The notes: a model not told the origin generated them from the sequence alone. 54,679 nucleotides of DNA from Desulfosporosinus sp. I2 (GCF_000960765.1 NZ_JYNH01000019.1:1-54679), one strand, 5' to 3'; counted from the first letter of the stretch, positions 43,618 through 53,818 are shown. A program made the numbers and translations.

Positions 43618-43881
43618 TTAAAAATTAATATAGGTTCTACACTTATAGCCACTGAGGTCGGACCAATACCGATCAAACGGTTTACATTTATCTAGTCCGT
43701 CAGTTGTGGATTCATAAGTAAACATATGATTATTAGGATTACCATAATCTATGCCTTTCCACATAACGATATGATTTGTGAGGTGAACAATAATATCACA
43801 ATTTTGCAACTGGCTTGGAGTTATATCACGGAACAATGAATTAGAATCCTTTCGGTCACATTCAGTGCATATATCTTTCAT
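43618..43881 (-). CDS. Small protein resembling the end of an NlpC/P60- or CHAP-like hydrolase
   Basis: The 87 codons contain NCDIIVHLTNHIVMWKGIDY, with His-Ile-Val-Met-Trp in a position like the catalytic His strand of NlpC/P60 domains, and several Cys. The catalytic Cys half is missing, so it is a fragment or a different small protein. It starts two bases before the end of the preceding DUF4085 remnant. Confidence 0.35.
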   Translation of the reverse strand: MKDICTECDRKDSNSLFRDITPSQLQNCDIIVHLTNHIVMWKGIDYGNPNNHMFTYESTTDGLDKCKPFDRYWSDLSGYKCRTYINF

Positions 43882-43882
43882 A

Positions 43883-44303
43883 TTAATTTGCTACCTCCGT
43901 CGGCGAATCGCTAACTGGGTTAGGTTGGGGCGGAGAGGTGACTTGTTGAGGAGTGGCCACATTTATTGAAAGGCTTAGCTTACCTAATTCTTGTTGGATC
44001 AACATCACAATCATATCAACCGGCACATTCTTTACGTGTTCTTGATTAAGTAAAAATGCTTGATAGAACTGTTCCGATAATTTCTGACTATCAAAAGGTG
44101 TGTGCTTAGAGGAACTCTCCTTTATCTGTTTTGTATTTAGAAGCGATTTCTTCCTGTAGATGGATGTAATCTTTTAACCTTAGTTTATATAATTCTTGGA
44201 AGTATTCGTCAGAGTAACAACCTGCTTTTTCATCTTCCTCTAAACCAAAATGAGCACTTGTCTTTTGGCACAATTCATACCATTCTTTAGTAAAATAATG
44301 CAT
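43883..44303 (-). pseudogene. DUF4085-like gene with frameshift
   Basis: ATG 44303 gives MHYFTKEWYELCQKTSAHFG and DEYFQELYKLRLKDYIHLQE, then stops at DKGEFL. The overlapping frame continues PFDSQKLSEQFYQAFLLNQE and VKNVPVDMIVMLIQQELG with a Pro-rich tail to 43883. One shift near 44108 breaks the gene. Confidence 0.65.
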
Positions 44304-45019
44304 TCTAGTATTTTCATCCCCTCACTCAATTTAACGAAGACTATCAGCTCCAGTACATTAAATATTTAATTGTCTTCCAATTGTGTCCTTCATTGGGTCG
44401 CGAATAAGAATTAGGTGTAAACTGAAATTTCCGTTTTACCCATTGGCTCAATAACAGTACCCATTAATCGTCTTGAGTCCCCCTTAAACCTTTTCGTGGT
44501 AAGCTACTGTTTTCTTCTTTATATAATCTTATAGGTGATTATCTATTGTGTCTATTGTCGATTTGATTTCTTTTCGCTGATAAAAATGTCTAGTGCTTTA
44601 ATGCCTTCTTCATTTTATATTAAGCGTCCCTTTTGCTTTTCCTGCCAAATTATATTAAATATTGTAAAATACGCCGTCCAACAAATGTTTGGTTGTTGCA
44701 TTGGTTCTATGTCTGCATTCACCACATGATTCACACCAGTTATCACGTAGGATTTCGCGACAGATAAATAGAAGAGCAGTTTACCCTTTATGAGTAAGCT
44801 GCTCTTCTATTCAATGTTCACGAGTTTTAATTTCATGTCAGTTATTTAATGGTTTATCTGTTCTGCTAGGGATTATATGCCGTAGTGAGCATTTTACTGT
44901 TGAAGAAACTTTTGACTATGTAGCATAGCTCATCTTAGAAACGGAAGATTTGCTTTTAAATTCAGTGAAAGCTCTTAGCTTCTTACGAACTGGTTCAGCC
45001 CAAATCACCGCTGTAGATT
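44304..45019. other. Gap without a gene
   Basis: No supported coding region on either strand. The clearest structure is a hairpin at 44768-44812 (AGAAGAGCAG...CTGCTCTTCT). The stretch is AT-rich and may be decayed insertion-sequence DNA. Confidence 0.5.
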
Positions 45020-45289
45020 TCATAAGCTAAAATCTTTAATAGATAATGATTTTAGTAATTCATCTGTTGTGTAGCTTTTCCCGCTCTTATAAGCCTCCAT
45101 GCCTTCATTCATCATGCGTTCGAGATTAGGATTGGCTTGAACGTCGGCTGCAATAGAGTTTTGGTCTTCGTCTTCAAAACGTATTGTAAAATTCCCTTTA
45201 CCCGGTATAAACACCTGCCGAACCGAGTTCTCTTTACTCATGCTTTCGAATTGATCTAGTAGGTCTTTTGGAGAAAATACCGTTACCAT
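45020..45289 (-). CDS. Putative solitary antitoxin-like protein
   Basis: A protein of about 89 residues (MVTVFSPKDLLDQFESMSKE; FIPGKGNFTIRFEDEDQNSI; KSGKSYTTDELLKSLSIKDF). The C-terminal KSYTTDELLKSL is reminiscent of RelB/Phd-like antitoxin tails that wrap the toxin. No toxin gene is adjacent. An ATG five codons upstream (45304) is also possible. Confidence 0.5.
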   Translation of the reverse strand: MVTVFSPKDLLDQFESMSKENSVRQVFIPGKGNFTIRFEDEDQNSIAADVQANPNLERMMNEGMEAYKSGKSYTTDELLKSLSIKDFSL

Positions 45290-45869
45290 CCTAACCACCA
45301 CCATTCATAAAAGCTTAACCTTACTGTAGGTCTCCATGTAAAACTATACCACACATAAGGCTTGGTCTCAAGATAAGGCTCACAAGCAATTTCATAGATT
45401 TTCTAGATTTTCTAGTTGCAATAATATCACGGATACTTTCCACTCGCCATCTAATAAACGTAATAAACGTACATTCCTCGGCTTAAGAAAATAACCTTGC
45501 ATGTTGATCACCCATAACTTCCCAATTATTCGCATTTGAATTCGCTGTGCAATTCACACTAAAATTCTCGTGCTAATTCTAGGTGCTAACAATAATTATT
45601 GTTAACACTAGAATTGCATTGTAAATTACTACGTATTATAATGGAAAACCGCATAAATGAGCCATAATCATAGGCGTGAAACACCTTGCGATTATGGCTG
45701 TGAATACGATTTTTGCACCTCAATATGGAACGGCTTGCTACAAAGAGGTGGCGGTTTATACTACGGGGTTTAAGAATAATTAGCAGTTTAAGCGAGGACC
45801 AAAGCTCTTTATAGTACCAATGTGTAGTTGGAGCAAACAACTGGCAAGAATCGCTCTATATACTACAGC
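45290..45869. other. Gap with palindromes, no supported gene
   Basis: It holds an 18-bp perfect palindrome (TAACAATAATTATTGTTA, about 45587-45604) and a CCATAATC/GATTATGG stem near 45660-45695. A minus-strand open frame at 45586-45840 runs through both and has no recognisable domain. Confidence 0.45.
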
Positions 45870-46337
45870 TCACGATGATTTGACTTTCATCATCATATAT
45901 TCCGATATTCCGTCTTTATAAAGGTCATCAATCACACCTACCTGTTTATAACCAATTGATTCATACAATTTTTTAGCTCGCTTATTAAAACTACTCACAA
46001 GGAGAAACACCTTATCGGAATGTATAAAACCTATATCTTCAAAAAATTCTAAAAGCCTTTTTCCTATGCCCCGCATACGAAAATTTTCCTTAACAGATAT
46101 GTTACATACATATGGAAAATTATAAAACATACCATTTAAAACAAACCTTATGTATCCTATGCACTTACCTTCTCTATCTAACGCTAAATACATTTCTTTT
46201 CTCTCAAATGCTTCAATCAAATGGTTTCTTGCCACTTTTTCATCTGGGAGGTAAATACTAGCTAGTTCAGAATTCATTAAGGCTTCTAAACAATCATCTA
46301 AGTATTTAATCTCGCCTTGAACAATTGTTATCTCCAA
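45870..46337 (-). CDS. GNAT-family N-acetyltransferase
   Basis: The 155-residue protein has GNAT motif A, VCNISVKENFRMRGIGKRLL (acetyl-CoA loop RMRGIG), and a C-terminal LYESIGYKQVGVIDDLYKDG as in RimI-like enzymes. TTG 46337 is chosen because AGGGGTGAG lies just before it and the length fits the family; the frame is open to 46475. The substrate is unknown. Confidence 0.85.
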   Translation of the reverse strand: MEITIVQGEIKYLDDCLEALMNSELASIYLPDEKVARNHLIEAFERKEMYLALDREGKCIGYIRFVLNGMFYNFPYVCNISVKENFRMRGIGKRLLEFFEDIGFIHSDKVFLLVSSFNKRAKKLYESIGYKQVGVIDDLYKDGISEYMMMKVKSS

Positions 46338-46536
46338 ATTCTCACCCCTTTTATTGTAAAACCCAACATGGCACATAACGTCCTGCTTATTCCTACCAAT
46401 GAGGTACGAAATAAGAATGATGTGACTATCTACAACTATCAAAGGACTTGAGAATTTCATTATACGCCTCCCCATTCTTATTTCCTATCCCATTCTTCAA
46501 GACATCTAATTTACCCTGCTTCACATTATCCATAGC

Positions 46537-46639
46537 AAATTATCCGAAGTTAGGGGGCAAAAAAAGAACTCCTTAAAGGAGCTTTGTATATTAAAACGGA
46601 TATCTTGGATGTTCAGATTTCCCTAACTTTGGATAATTT
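46537..46639. mobile_element. MITE-like element, 103 bp
   Basis: Terminal inverted repeats of 19 bp with one mismatch (AAATTATCCgAAGTTAGGG and complement) bound 103 bp that contains an inner stem (GAACTCC/GGAGCTT). It has no coding capacity. No target duplication is obvious. Confidence 0.55.
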
Positions 46640-46812
46640 AGATAGCACGAAACCGCGATGGTTAACGAAATCTATGGGGATTGAATTCCTGATCTCTTGG
46701 TAGTTTTTAAAAACTTTGACCGAAAACATTGTACAATATGTATCTTAAACTTTCAAATATACTGATTTTGGACATAGCTTCCCCCTCCCCAGATTTTATT
46801 TTAAAGGAAATG

Positions 46813-46962
46813 TTAGTTGTCAAACCAATTGACACCGCCTGCCAGCTTGTTTCCATAGGTCATGATGACAAAAATATAAGGGCTCTTAAAGGTAATCTTC
46901 TCAATAAATTCCCGGACAATCTTTGGAGCTGCAAACCCGTAACAGGGAAATATAAGGCCTAT
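46813..46962 (-). pseudogene. Flavodoxin/EFR1-type protein fragment
   Basis: The minus frame reads GLIFPCYGFAAPKIVREFIE and KSPYIFVIMTYGNKLAGG, the core of a flavodoxin-like domain seen in EFR1-type ferredoxin-flavodoxin fusions. Start and C-terminus are missing. Confidence 0.65.
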
Positions 46963-47015
46963 CTTTTGTTACGGGCATTTTCATTTCCTCTTTTCTTTAA
47001 AATATATTTAGTTAA

Positions 47016-49364
47016 TTAATCTTGCTGATCTATTAACTTAGTGAAGAATCCAGGTCCTGTCAGGACTTGTTCAATTTTAGGCAAAGCAATCCCTAACGCC
47101 TCTTTCAATACATCTTCGATGGTTTCCACCGCTACGATTTGAACCTTATTTTTAACTTCTTCTGGGACATCCTTTAGATCGGCAACATTATCTTTGGGAA
47201 TCAAGGCTTTGGTGATACCAGCACGTTCCGCAGCTATCAATTTTTCCTTTAATCCCCCGATCGGAAGAACAACACCTCTAAGCGTGATCTCCCCCGTCAT
47301 GGCGAGTTTCGCGTCCACCATGATACCGGTAATCAAAGAAGCAAATGCTGTAAATAGAGCGATTCCTGCTGACGGCCCATCCTTGGGAACGGCTCCGGAC
47401 GGTACATGAACATGTAAATCTTTATCTTTAAACTGAATGGCATTCATAGGCAACCGAGATTTCAGAAGACTTAAAGCAATCCTTGCCGATTCCTTCATAA
47501 CATCTCCTAACTGACCTGTTAAGATGATCTGATCGTTTCCAGGCATTTCTGTTGCTTCAATAAATAAAATTTCGCCCCCCACCGGCGTCCACGCTAATCC
47601 AGTGACAACGCCCGGCGGATTAATTTCCTGAGCCATGTCATGCCTGGACATTTTTCTGCCCAGAATCTCCTCCAAGGCATCCGCTTCAACAATATAAGGT
47701 TTTTCAACGGTTCCCAGGACAATCTTTTCCACGACACTTCTGGCAATGGCGGCCAATTGTTTTTTCAGTCCCCTGACCCCGGCCTCCATGGTGTAGTCTG
47801 AAATGATCTTCTTTAAGGTTTCATCACTGATTTGGACATCAGCTTCCGTTAAGCCATGTTCTTCTAGTGCTTCCTTAATTAAATGGTTTTTACCAATGTT
47901 AAACTTTTCATTCGTTGTATAGCTTGAAAGCTGGATGATTTCCATACGGTCCAGCAAGGGACCAGGAATGTTTTCCAGGGAGTTTGCGGTTGCAATAAAA
48001 AATACGTTGGACAAATCGTAAGGCAAATCCAAATAATGATCTGTAAAGGTATTGTTTTGTTCAGGGTCCAACACCTCGAGTAACGCACTTGCTGGGTCCC
48101 CGTTATAACCCGTCATCAATTTATCCACTTCGTCTAAAACCATAACAGGATTCATTACCCCAGCCTTTTTGATGCTTTGAAGGATACGTCCGGGCATTGC
48201 ACCTACATAAGTTCTGCGGTGCCCACGGATTTCAGCCTCGTCGCGGATACCGCCCAGACTGAGTCTCGTATATTTTCGGCCCAATGCTCCTGCGATGCTC
48301 TTACCCAGGCTTGTTTTCCCTGTTCCAGGAGGACCCACGAGCAGAAGGATAGAGCCATGTTTATCTTTCTTTAATTGCATGACCGCAAGATGCTGTATGA
48401 TACGGTCCTTTACTTTTTCCAGGCCATAATGCTGCTCATCTAGGATACGCCGGGCTTCTCCAATATCGACGAGTTTCTCCGCCTTCATTTCCCAAGGTAG
48501 TTGTACAAGAAGATCTAGATAATTTTGAATCACATTATAATCCGAGCTTGCAGGATTCTGACTTTCCAGTTTGCTTAACTCTTCTAGTGAAGCTGTTAGA
48601 ATCTCTTCAGGCATGTGTGCCTCTTCAATGCGTGTTTTATAATCTTTCTTTTTTTTGCCGACTGGTTCGTCTTCATTCAGTTCTTTCTGAATCTCTCTCA
48701 ACTGTTCCCTCAATACTGCTTCACGATAATTTTTATTCGCTTTTTCGGAAAATCGTTCCGACATTTCAATCTGGAGCTGAATCGCTTCTTTGTAATGTAA
48801 GAAATAATCAATAAACGTCAAACTGCGCTCCTTTAATGACGCTGTTTCCATCAAGGTATATTTCTCTTCATTTGAGAAGGGAAGAAACCGTGAGATATAT
48901 CCTATCAGAATATTAAGATCCTTTATCTCATCAATTGCTTTTACAATACCCTCTGACTCTCTGAATTTGGCTCCAATTTGATGAGATATATTTTGAATAT
49001 AGGTCATCATTTCTTTCTGACCGTTTTCGTTGAGGTCGATGACTTCCTGCGCGGAAACTGTTTTTCCAGTGATCATGTTTTCACCAATGTTGATACCCAA
49101 TACTTCCACACGGTTTAAGACCTTAACTTGAACATGGTATCCTTTTTCGCTGGGGTTCACCTCTAGTATTTCAAGGACAACGCCTGTTGTGTAGAAATCC
49201 TCCACGTTGATTTCATGTCGGTCCCTATGCCTCTTTAACGGCAACGCCACAATCTCTTGATTTTTGTCTCGAATACAGGCTAGCTCATCCTCGCTGAAGC
49301 GGTCTATCCTTAATGGATACGTCATTCCTGGTAATAAAACAAGATTTTCTATTGCTAGTATCAT
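47016..49364 (-). CDS. lon: ATP-dependent Lon protease
   Basis: The 782-residue protein has the LAN substrate-binding domain, an AAA+ module with Walker A GPPGTGKT near residue 345 and the Ser-Lys catalytic dyad (KDGPSAG near 664; GGLKEKLIAAERAG near 706). ATG 49364 follows GAGGAG at nine bases. The N-terminal region is shorter and more divergent than in typical LonA. It degrades misfolded and regulatory proteins. Confidence 0.95.
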   Translation of the reverse strand: MILAIENLVLLPGMTYPLRIDRFSEDELACIRDKNQEIVALPLKRHRDRHEINVEDFYTTGVVLEILEVNPSEKGYHVQVKVLNRVEVLGINIGENMITGKTVSAQEVIDLNENGQKEMMTYIQNISHQIGAKFRESEGIVKAIDEIKDLNILIGYISRFLPFSNEEKYTLMETASLKERSLTFIDYFLHYKEAIQLQIEMSERFSEKANKNYREAVLREQLREIQKELNEDEPVGKKKKDYKTRIEEAHMPEEILTASLEELSKLESQNPASSDYNVIQNYLDLLVQLPWEMKAEKLVDIGEARRILDEQHYGLEKVKDRIIQHLAVMQLKKDKHGSILLLVGPPGTGKTSLGKSIAGALGRKYTRLSLGGIRDEAEIRGHRRTYVGAMPGRILQSIKKAGVMNPVMVLDEVDKLMTGYNGDPASALLEVLDPEQNNTFTDHYLDLPYDLSNVFFIATANSLENIPGPLLDRMEIIQLSSYTTNEKFNIGKNHLIKEALEEHGLTEADVQISDETLKKIISDYTMEAGVRGLKKQLAAIARSVVEKIVLGTVEKPYIVEADALEEILGRKMSRHDMAQEINPPGVVTGLAWTPVGGEILFIEATEMPGNDQIILTGQLGDVMKESARIALSLLKSRLPMNAIQFKDKDLHVHVPSGAVPKDGPSAGIALFTAFASLITGIMVDAKLAMTGEITLRGVVLPIGGLKEKLIAAERAGITKALIPKDNVADLKDVPEEVKNKVQIVAVETIEDVLKEALGIALPKIEQVLTGPGFFTKLIDQQD

Positions 49365-49488
49365 ATAAATTGTCTCCTCTTTCATAAACGAATGTTCATT
49401 TAATAATCTTTAAATAGGGAAGCGAGCTATTACCCTCGCTTAAGAACTAGAAATCTAATCGTTTGAGACCGAATGAACCTAGCTCAGA

Positions 49489-50019
49489 CTAGATTTTAAA
49501 ATCTTTAAGAAGCGCTTTTTGAATGATATAAATCAACTCGTCCAAACGTTCCATGGCAATGTTTTCAGACTCACAACTTTTCACTGCAATCATTTTTACA
49601 GGGGCAAACAGAATAGCGTACAAATTATCATTGTTAAAGTTATTTAATATCTGCTGTTTCTTTAAATCCGTCAGCAACTGATTTAAATCCGCCGGTCCCT
49701 TCATCGAACCACAATTGCTCTGAAGAACAGGGCAGGTACTAAATTGTTCAATAAAATGAAAAACTTCTTTGTTTTCAATAATGAAGAAATAATACCGTCG
49801 GATCAGTTCCGCAATGATTTCCTCTCCGACCATATTGGGGCTTAAACATTGAAGCAAATATTGAATCGCATCTTCAGAATATTCCCGATAAATTTCTCTA
49901 AGCATGGTCTCCTTATTTTCATAATAGATATATACTGTCGCCGGAGATACACCAGCGGCCTTTGCTATTTTTGAGATAGATGTGCCCTGGAACCCCTCCT
50001 CCAAAATCAACTGCACCAC
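49489..50019 (-). CDS. TetR-family regulator with disrupted 5' end
   Basis: The frame gives an HTH (GTSISKIAKAAGVSPATVYI) and a ligand-binding C-terminal part, 176 residues from GTG 50019. The normal first helix (DDEKQRCIKIAVVQLILEEG) is encoded upstream in the same frame but has no start codon; an ATG at 50066 would join it if the A7 run at 50054-50060 had six As. The gene is therefore frameshifted, or uses slippage or a late start. It may regulate the ABC exporter upstream or lon downstream. Confidence 0.8.
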   Translation of the reverse strand: MVQLILEEGFQGTSISKIAKAAGVSPATVYIYYENKETMLREIYREYSEDAIQYLLQCLSPNMVGEEIIAELIRRYYFFIIENKEVFHFIEQFSTCPVLQSNCGSMKGPADLNQLLTDLKKQQILNNFNNDNLYAILFAPVKMIAVKSCESENIAMERLDELIYIIQKALLKDFKI

Positions 50020-50205
50020 TGCAATTTTAATGCATCTTTGCTTTTCGTCATCATTTTTTTCTCATGAGCGCCGCCTAACTTTTAGATAAAATTGATGATA
50101 AATCTATAATAAACGATCATTCGTTTATTGTCAAATAGGATGATTATTTTCCACAACTTTCACATGGTATTCCACGTATCATTGTTGGAATCCCATACCA
50201 AAAGC

Positions 50206-50245
50206 AAATAGACCACTGTTTTTCGACTAAAACAGTGGTCTATTT
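50206..50245. terminator. Bidirectional-looking terminator
   Basis: AAATAGACCACTGTTTT and its exact complement form a 17-bp stem with a short loop. It lies about 150 bases after the ABC permease stop. The rest of 50070-50393 holds nothing else I can identify. Confidence 0.85.
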
Positions 50246-50393
50246 CGTTGTTCATTCAGGTTCGTTCATCAAGGTAGTCTTAAAATTCGGCGCTGATTGT
50301 CCTTGACATTATAAAAAGAATATTCAGCTCTACAACCCGCTCATACCAATGCTTTTGCTCAACTCAGACTAAAGCGTTGGGAACAAACCCGTC

Positions 50394-52043
50394 TTAGTAT
50401 TCAATTTTGCTAAACATCTTGCTCCCTATTTTCTTTAGAAACAGATAAAGCAAACTATCTAAAAGTCCGTATACTGCTACCAAACTCACAACTACCTGGA
50501 TTAGATTCAAATTTAGTTTGATGACTGCAAAGATCGTTAATCCCCCAAATGCAACACAAATAGCCATACTCAACAACAAATTTAAATTTTGTTTAATGGC
50601 TTTTTGTTCATTATCCCAGTGAAGTTTAGGATTAAAGAGGTCGATGATTATACCAACGAAATTGCTGAACAGAATAGCTAACAAGCTTGTAACACAGATC
50701 AAGGCCATTAGGGACAAGGGAAGCTTCAAGACGATCACTGCAACAATGCTTATTGAAAGCATTCCCACGATACCCATGATGACGCCTGCAATCACTTTCG
50801 CCATGATTTGGGTTTTGTAGCTCACCGGGATATATTTATTAAAGAATACGTTCTCCCCTTCTCTTGATATGGAAGTAGCTGTAATACCATTACTGGAGGA
50901 AACAAAAAGCATGGCTCCAAAAAAAGCTACAAACACCATCCCCGTTATTCCTTCCTTTTGCAGTAATCCAATTATTGCTCCAATTCCATTTCTAGATTTA
51001 GGTTGCGTAAATAGCGGGATTAATATTATTATTGGCCAAATGAAATTCATCAATATGCAGTTTATGAAAAATGCGGGAGTTCGAAATAAAATCCGCAATT
51101 CCTTTAATACATAGGATTTAATCACAGTACTGCGAATCGACTTCCGGCTCAATTGTTCCGAGCTTATTTGCTTTTTGCTGGATGATGATACCGAAACCCC
51201 TGTGACTCCTTTAAAGTAAAGCTTATTACCCAACAGCAAAAATAGGTAAAACCCCAGTAGGGACACGACGATAAATAGGCCTGTATAAACCAGCCCGCTA
51301 GGGCTTCCATGGTTAATCAGTCCAAGTGCCCCAAGTTTTGACGCGGGAAATATATTTGAAGTAATTGCTACCAGGGAGTTATTGCCAAGCTGCGTTTGCC
51401 CAGCTCCTTGGTTCAAGACAAACCTTTGAGACATTGTACTGACGCCAACTCCAAATATTATGGCAATGACGGCACTAATCGTCCGGAAGGCGTCTTTGTT
51501 TTTGGCAAGGTTCGTAAAACGCATGATAATCATGACAAGCACAGCGTCTAATACAATAGGAATCACAGGCAGTGTCAGGAAGATGAGTAGTGCGTAAACG
51601 TAATATAAAACTCCTGCTCCACTTTTCACCCCGTACACAATTAAAATTGGCAGGAAAATCAGACATCCTGTCAAGTATTCAAAAATTGTAACTATTATAA
51701 ATTTTGCGCCCAAAATATGGGACGATTTAATTGGAAGGGGCAGCAAATTCTCAACATCATCCGAAAAATAGAAAGTATTCATGGTGTAAAAAAGGCCAAA
51801 GAAGAAAATCACAAAAGCACTAATTGCGATCCCCAGACTTAATAGAACGCCTTCTTCGCCAACTGTTGCCAGTCCATTATACGTAATCCTTAGAAAAGTT
51901 ATTATGCCATATGCCATCGGCAAAAGGCTGAGTGCCAAAACAACAAATAGTAATATCTGTTTAATCTTCTTACTTTTTTCCTTTGGCAAACTAAATCCGT
52001 TTTTCATAAGAGCCATGGTTAATATCAATAGTTTTTTATTCAT
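50394..52043 (-). CDS. ABC transporter permease (ABC-2 exporter type)
   Basis: The 549-residue protein has about 12 hydrophobic segments in two sets and a polar middle region, like permeases annotated as putative ABC exporters. It overlaps the ATPase gene by eight bases. With its partner it should form an efflux system; the substrate is unknown. Confidence 0.85.
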   Translation of the reverse strand: MNKKLLILTMALMKNGFSLPKEKSKKIKQILLFVVLALSLLPMAYGIITFLRITYNGLATVGEEGVLLSLGIAISAFVIFFFGLFYTMNTFYFSDDVENLLPLPIKSSHILGAKFIIVTIFEYLTGCLIFLPILIVYGVKSGAGVLYYVYALLIFLTLPVIPIVLDAVLVMIIMRFTNLAKNKDAFRTISAVIAIIFGVGVSTMSQRFVLNQGAGQTQLGNNSLVAITSNIFPASKLGALGLINHGSPSGLVYTGLFIVVSLLGFYLFLLLGNKLYFKGVTGVSVSSSSKKQISSEQLSRKSIRSTVIKSYVLKELRILFRTPAFFINCILMNFIWPIIILIPLFTQPKSRNGIGAIIGLLQKEGITGMVFVAFFGAMLFVSSSNGITATSISREGENVFFNKYIPVSYKTQIMAKVIAGVIMGIVGMLSISIVAVIVLKLPLSLMALICVTSLLAILFSNFVGIIIDLFNPKLHWDNEQKAIKQNLNLLLSMAICVAFGGLTIFAVIKLNLNLIQVVVSLVAVYGLLDSLLYLFLKKIGSKMFSKIEY

Positions 52044-52764
52044 GCTCAGTCATATCCAGAAATATTTTTTCTAAAGATTCGCCTTGGACCTTAAAGTGAG
52101 CTTTCATTTCGCCCAACTTACCACAAAAGAGGAGTTTACCTTTGTTGATTACAGCGACTCGATCACATATCTTCTCGGCAACATCTAGTACATGCGTTGA
52201 AAAGAAAACGGTATTTCCTTTGTCTGCATGCTCACGCATCATTTCTTTTAGAGTAAAGGCAGCCCTGGGATCGAGTCCCGTCATCGGTTCGTCCATGATC
52301 CACACCGAAGGGTTATGGATAAGAACACCCATAATGATTATCTTCTGACGCATCCCGTGCGAATAACTCTGAATCTGATCTCCTAAAGCTTTCGTCATTT
52401 CAAAGCGATTGCTCAACATTTCGATTTTCTCCTTCCTCTCCTTGGTAGGAACATCGTAAATATCTGACATAAAGTTAAGGTATTCAAACCCTTTAAGTCT
52501 TAAAAACATATTGGGGCTATCTGGAACAAAACCAAACTGTTTTTTAGCTTTTAAAGGATCTTTGGTAATGTCTAGACCATCAATCAAGATACTCCCGTTG
52601 TCTGGGGCCAAAATACCCGTCACCATTTTTATGGTCGTTGTTTTTCCTGCACCATTGGGTCCTAAAAATCCAAAAATTTCTCCGTTATTTACCTTCAAGT
52701 CAATATTATCAACTGCTTTTACAGCCGAATTAAAGCTCTTCGAAACCTTACTTAATTCAATCAT
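52036..52764 (-). CDS. ABC transporter ATP-binding protein
   Basis: The 242-residue ATPase has Walker A GPNGAGKT, the signature YSHGMRQKI, Walker B VWIMDEPMTGLD and an H-loop STHVLD. ATG 52764 follows GGAG at seven bases; an in-frame ATG at 52782 lacks a site. It pairs with the permease at 50394. Confidence 0.93.
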   Translation of the reverse strand: MIELSKVSKSFNSAVKAVDNIDLKVNNGEIFGFLGPNGAGKTTTIKMVTGILAPDNGSILIDGLDITKDPLKAKKQFGFVPDSPNMFLRLKGFEYLNFMSDIYDVPTKERKEKIEMLSNRFEMTKALGDQIQSYSHGMRQKIIIMGVLIHNPSVWIMDEPMTGLDPRAAFTLKEMMREHADKGNTVFFSTHVLDVAEKICDRVAVINKGKLLFCGKLGEMKAHFKVQGESLEKIFLDMTEHE

Positions 52765-53101
52765 AGTATTTCTCCATTTCATTACGCATTATATCCATGC
52801 CGTATTTCCAACCGCATTCTTTGGTCAAGAAGTTTCTTCCACCTACTCTTCTAACTCTACTTTCCACGTTTTCCTTTCATTTCCTCCCAAGTTAATTAAA
52901 ATAATCCAGATAAAAAAGGGCCAGACCGTCCAAAAGAAAACGGCCTAGCAATACAATCAGCGAGAGTTGCGCTATAGGTCCCCGAGACATGTCAGGGTAT
53001 GTGTGGCCGGGATGACGCTCCTCCGTCCAATATTCTTTTGGATATTGCGCTACAGGGTTTTTCTTAGCTCTGTTATATATTTTTTTGCACAATGATTTGC
53101 C
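52765..53101. other. Gap with an unassigned short ORF
   Basis: A minus-strand frame of 66 codons (52892-53092; CKKIYNRAKKNPVAQYPKEY and a hydrophobic end) has no recognised family or ribosome site. Nothing else is supported. Confidence 0.35.
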
Positions 53102-53254
53102 TTAGAACTCATTTTCATATCGTTTGAAAAATTCATAATAGGTTCGCACGTTTTCCAACTTTGTCCACCGCTTCACATCAACTGGATTCTCGTCAAGATC
53201 ATAGATTTTTGCTCCACGCAGGGCGAGAAGAAATGGCAAAACGGGATCTTGCAT
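53102..53254 (-). CDS. Short chimeric ORF behind the repeated promoter/leader
   Basis: ATG 53254 with GGAGG before it gives MQDPVLPFLLALRGAKIYDL and VKRWTKLENVRTYYEFFKRY before a stop, 50 residues. The leader and the first five or six codons match the Rpn-type gene at 8341, but the rest differs, so it is a rearrangement product. Function unknown. Confidence 0.4.
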   Translation of the reverse strand: MQDPVLPFLLALRGAKIYDLDENPVDVKRWTKLENVRTYYEFFKRYENEF

Positions 53255-53361
53255 TGCAATCTCCTCCAATGTTTTTCATGGTACCCTGATATTTAAGCTC
53301 TATAGCCATATTATACCATAGGCATTAAGGCCTTTAAACTAATAATTAGATTTGTTAACTG
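53238..53361. repeat. Promoter/leader repeat, copy 2
   Basis: This matches 8327-8466, including TATAAT and the GGAGG-ATG start, with deletions of about 6 and 13 bases. It ends next to the tRNA-like fragment. Confidence 0.8.
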
Positions 53362-53412
53362 TTTGTCTGCTTCTAAAAGTCACAGATGCCAGTTCGAGTC
53401 TTCCGGCTCATT
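53362..53412 (+). other. tRNA-like 3' fragment (Arg-TCT-like)
   Basis: CTGCTTCTAAAAG resembles an anticodon arm with TCT, and GTTCGAGTC with CCGGCTCA resembles a T-arm and acceptor end. There is no D-arm and the T-stem pairs poorly, so this is not a functional tRNA. It may be the leftover of an integration site. Confidence 0.3.
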
Positions 53413-53818
53413 TTTACACATATTGACAATAGTAATAAATAGGATTATACTAAAATTATTTCATATTAAAAGGTGGAGTATTGATGTCGGTTCTATCTGT
53501 TACGGTGGGTCTCAACTAAATATAGTTGCAAAAGGCGTTCGATTAACGGGAAGTATCCCGTTTGTTGTGTTGCCCTTTTGAAAAACACCTAACAGACTGC
53601 TTCTATACTTCCAATCATTGATGCGTGACAGGGTGTGCTTGTCGCGTTGTTTTTATGTTGAGATTTTGCCCGCAGGAGCATTTTGCACTTTTACAGGTGT
53701 AGTATGTTTTTCTGCGGGCTTTTCATTTATCCCCAAGCGTAAGACTCCCTCTTCTACAAGTGGAAGTGGGAACCCGTACTCTACTTCATTGAGGGTAGAC
53801 TCCATCCTACGGCGCGAA

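Noticed and set aside
46729-47019. Plus-strand ORF of 96 codons
   Set aside because: The minus strand here reads as a flavodoxin fragment, which explains the open frame better.
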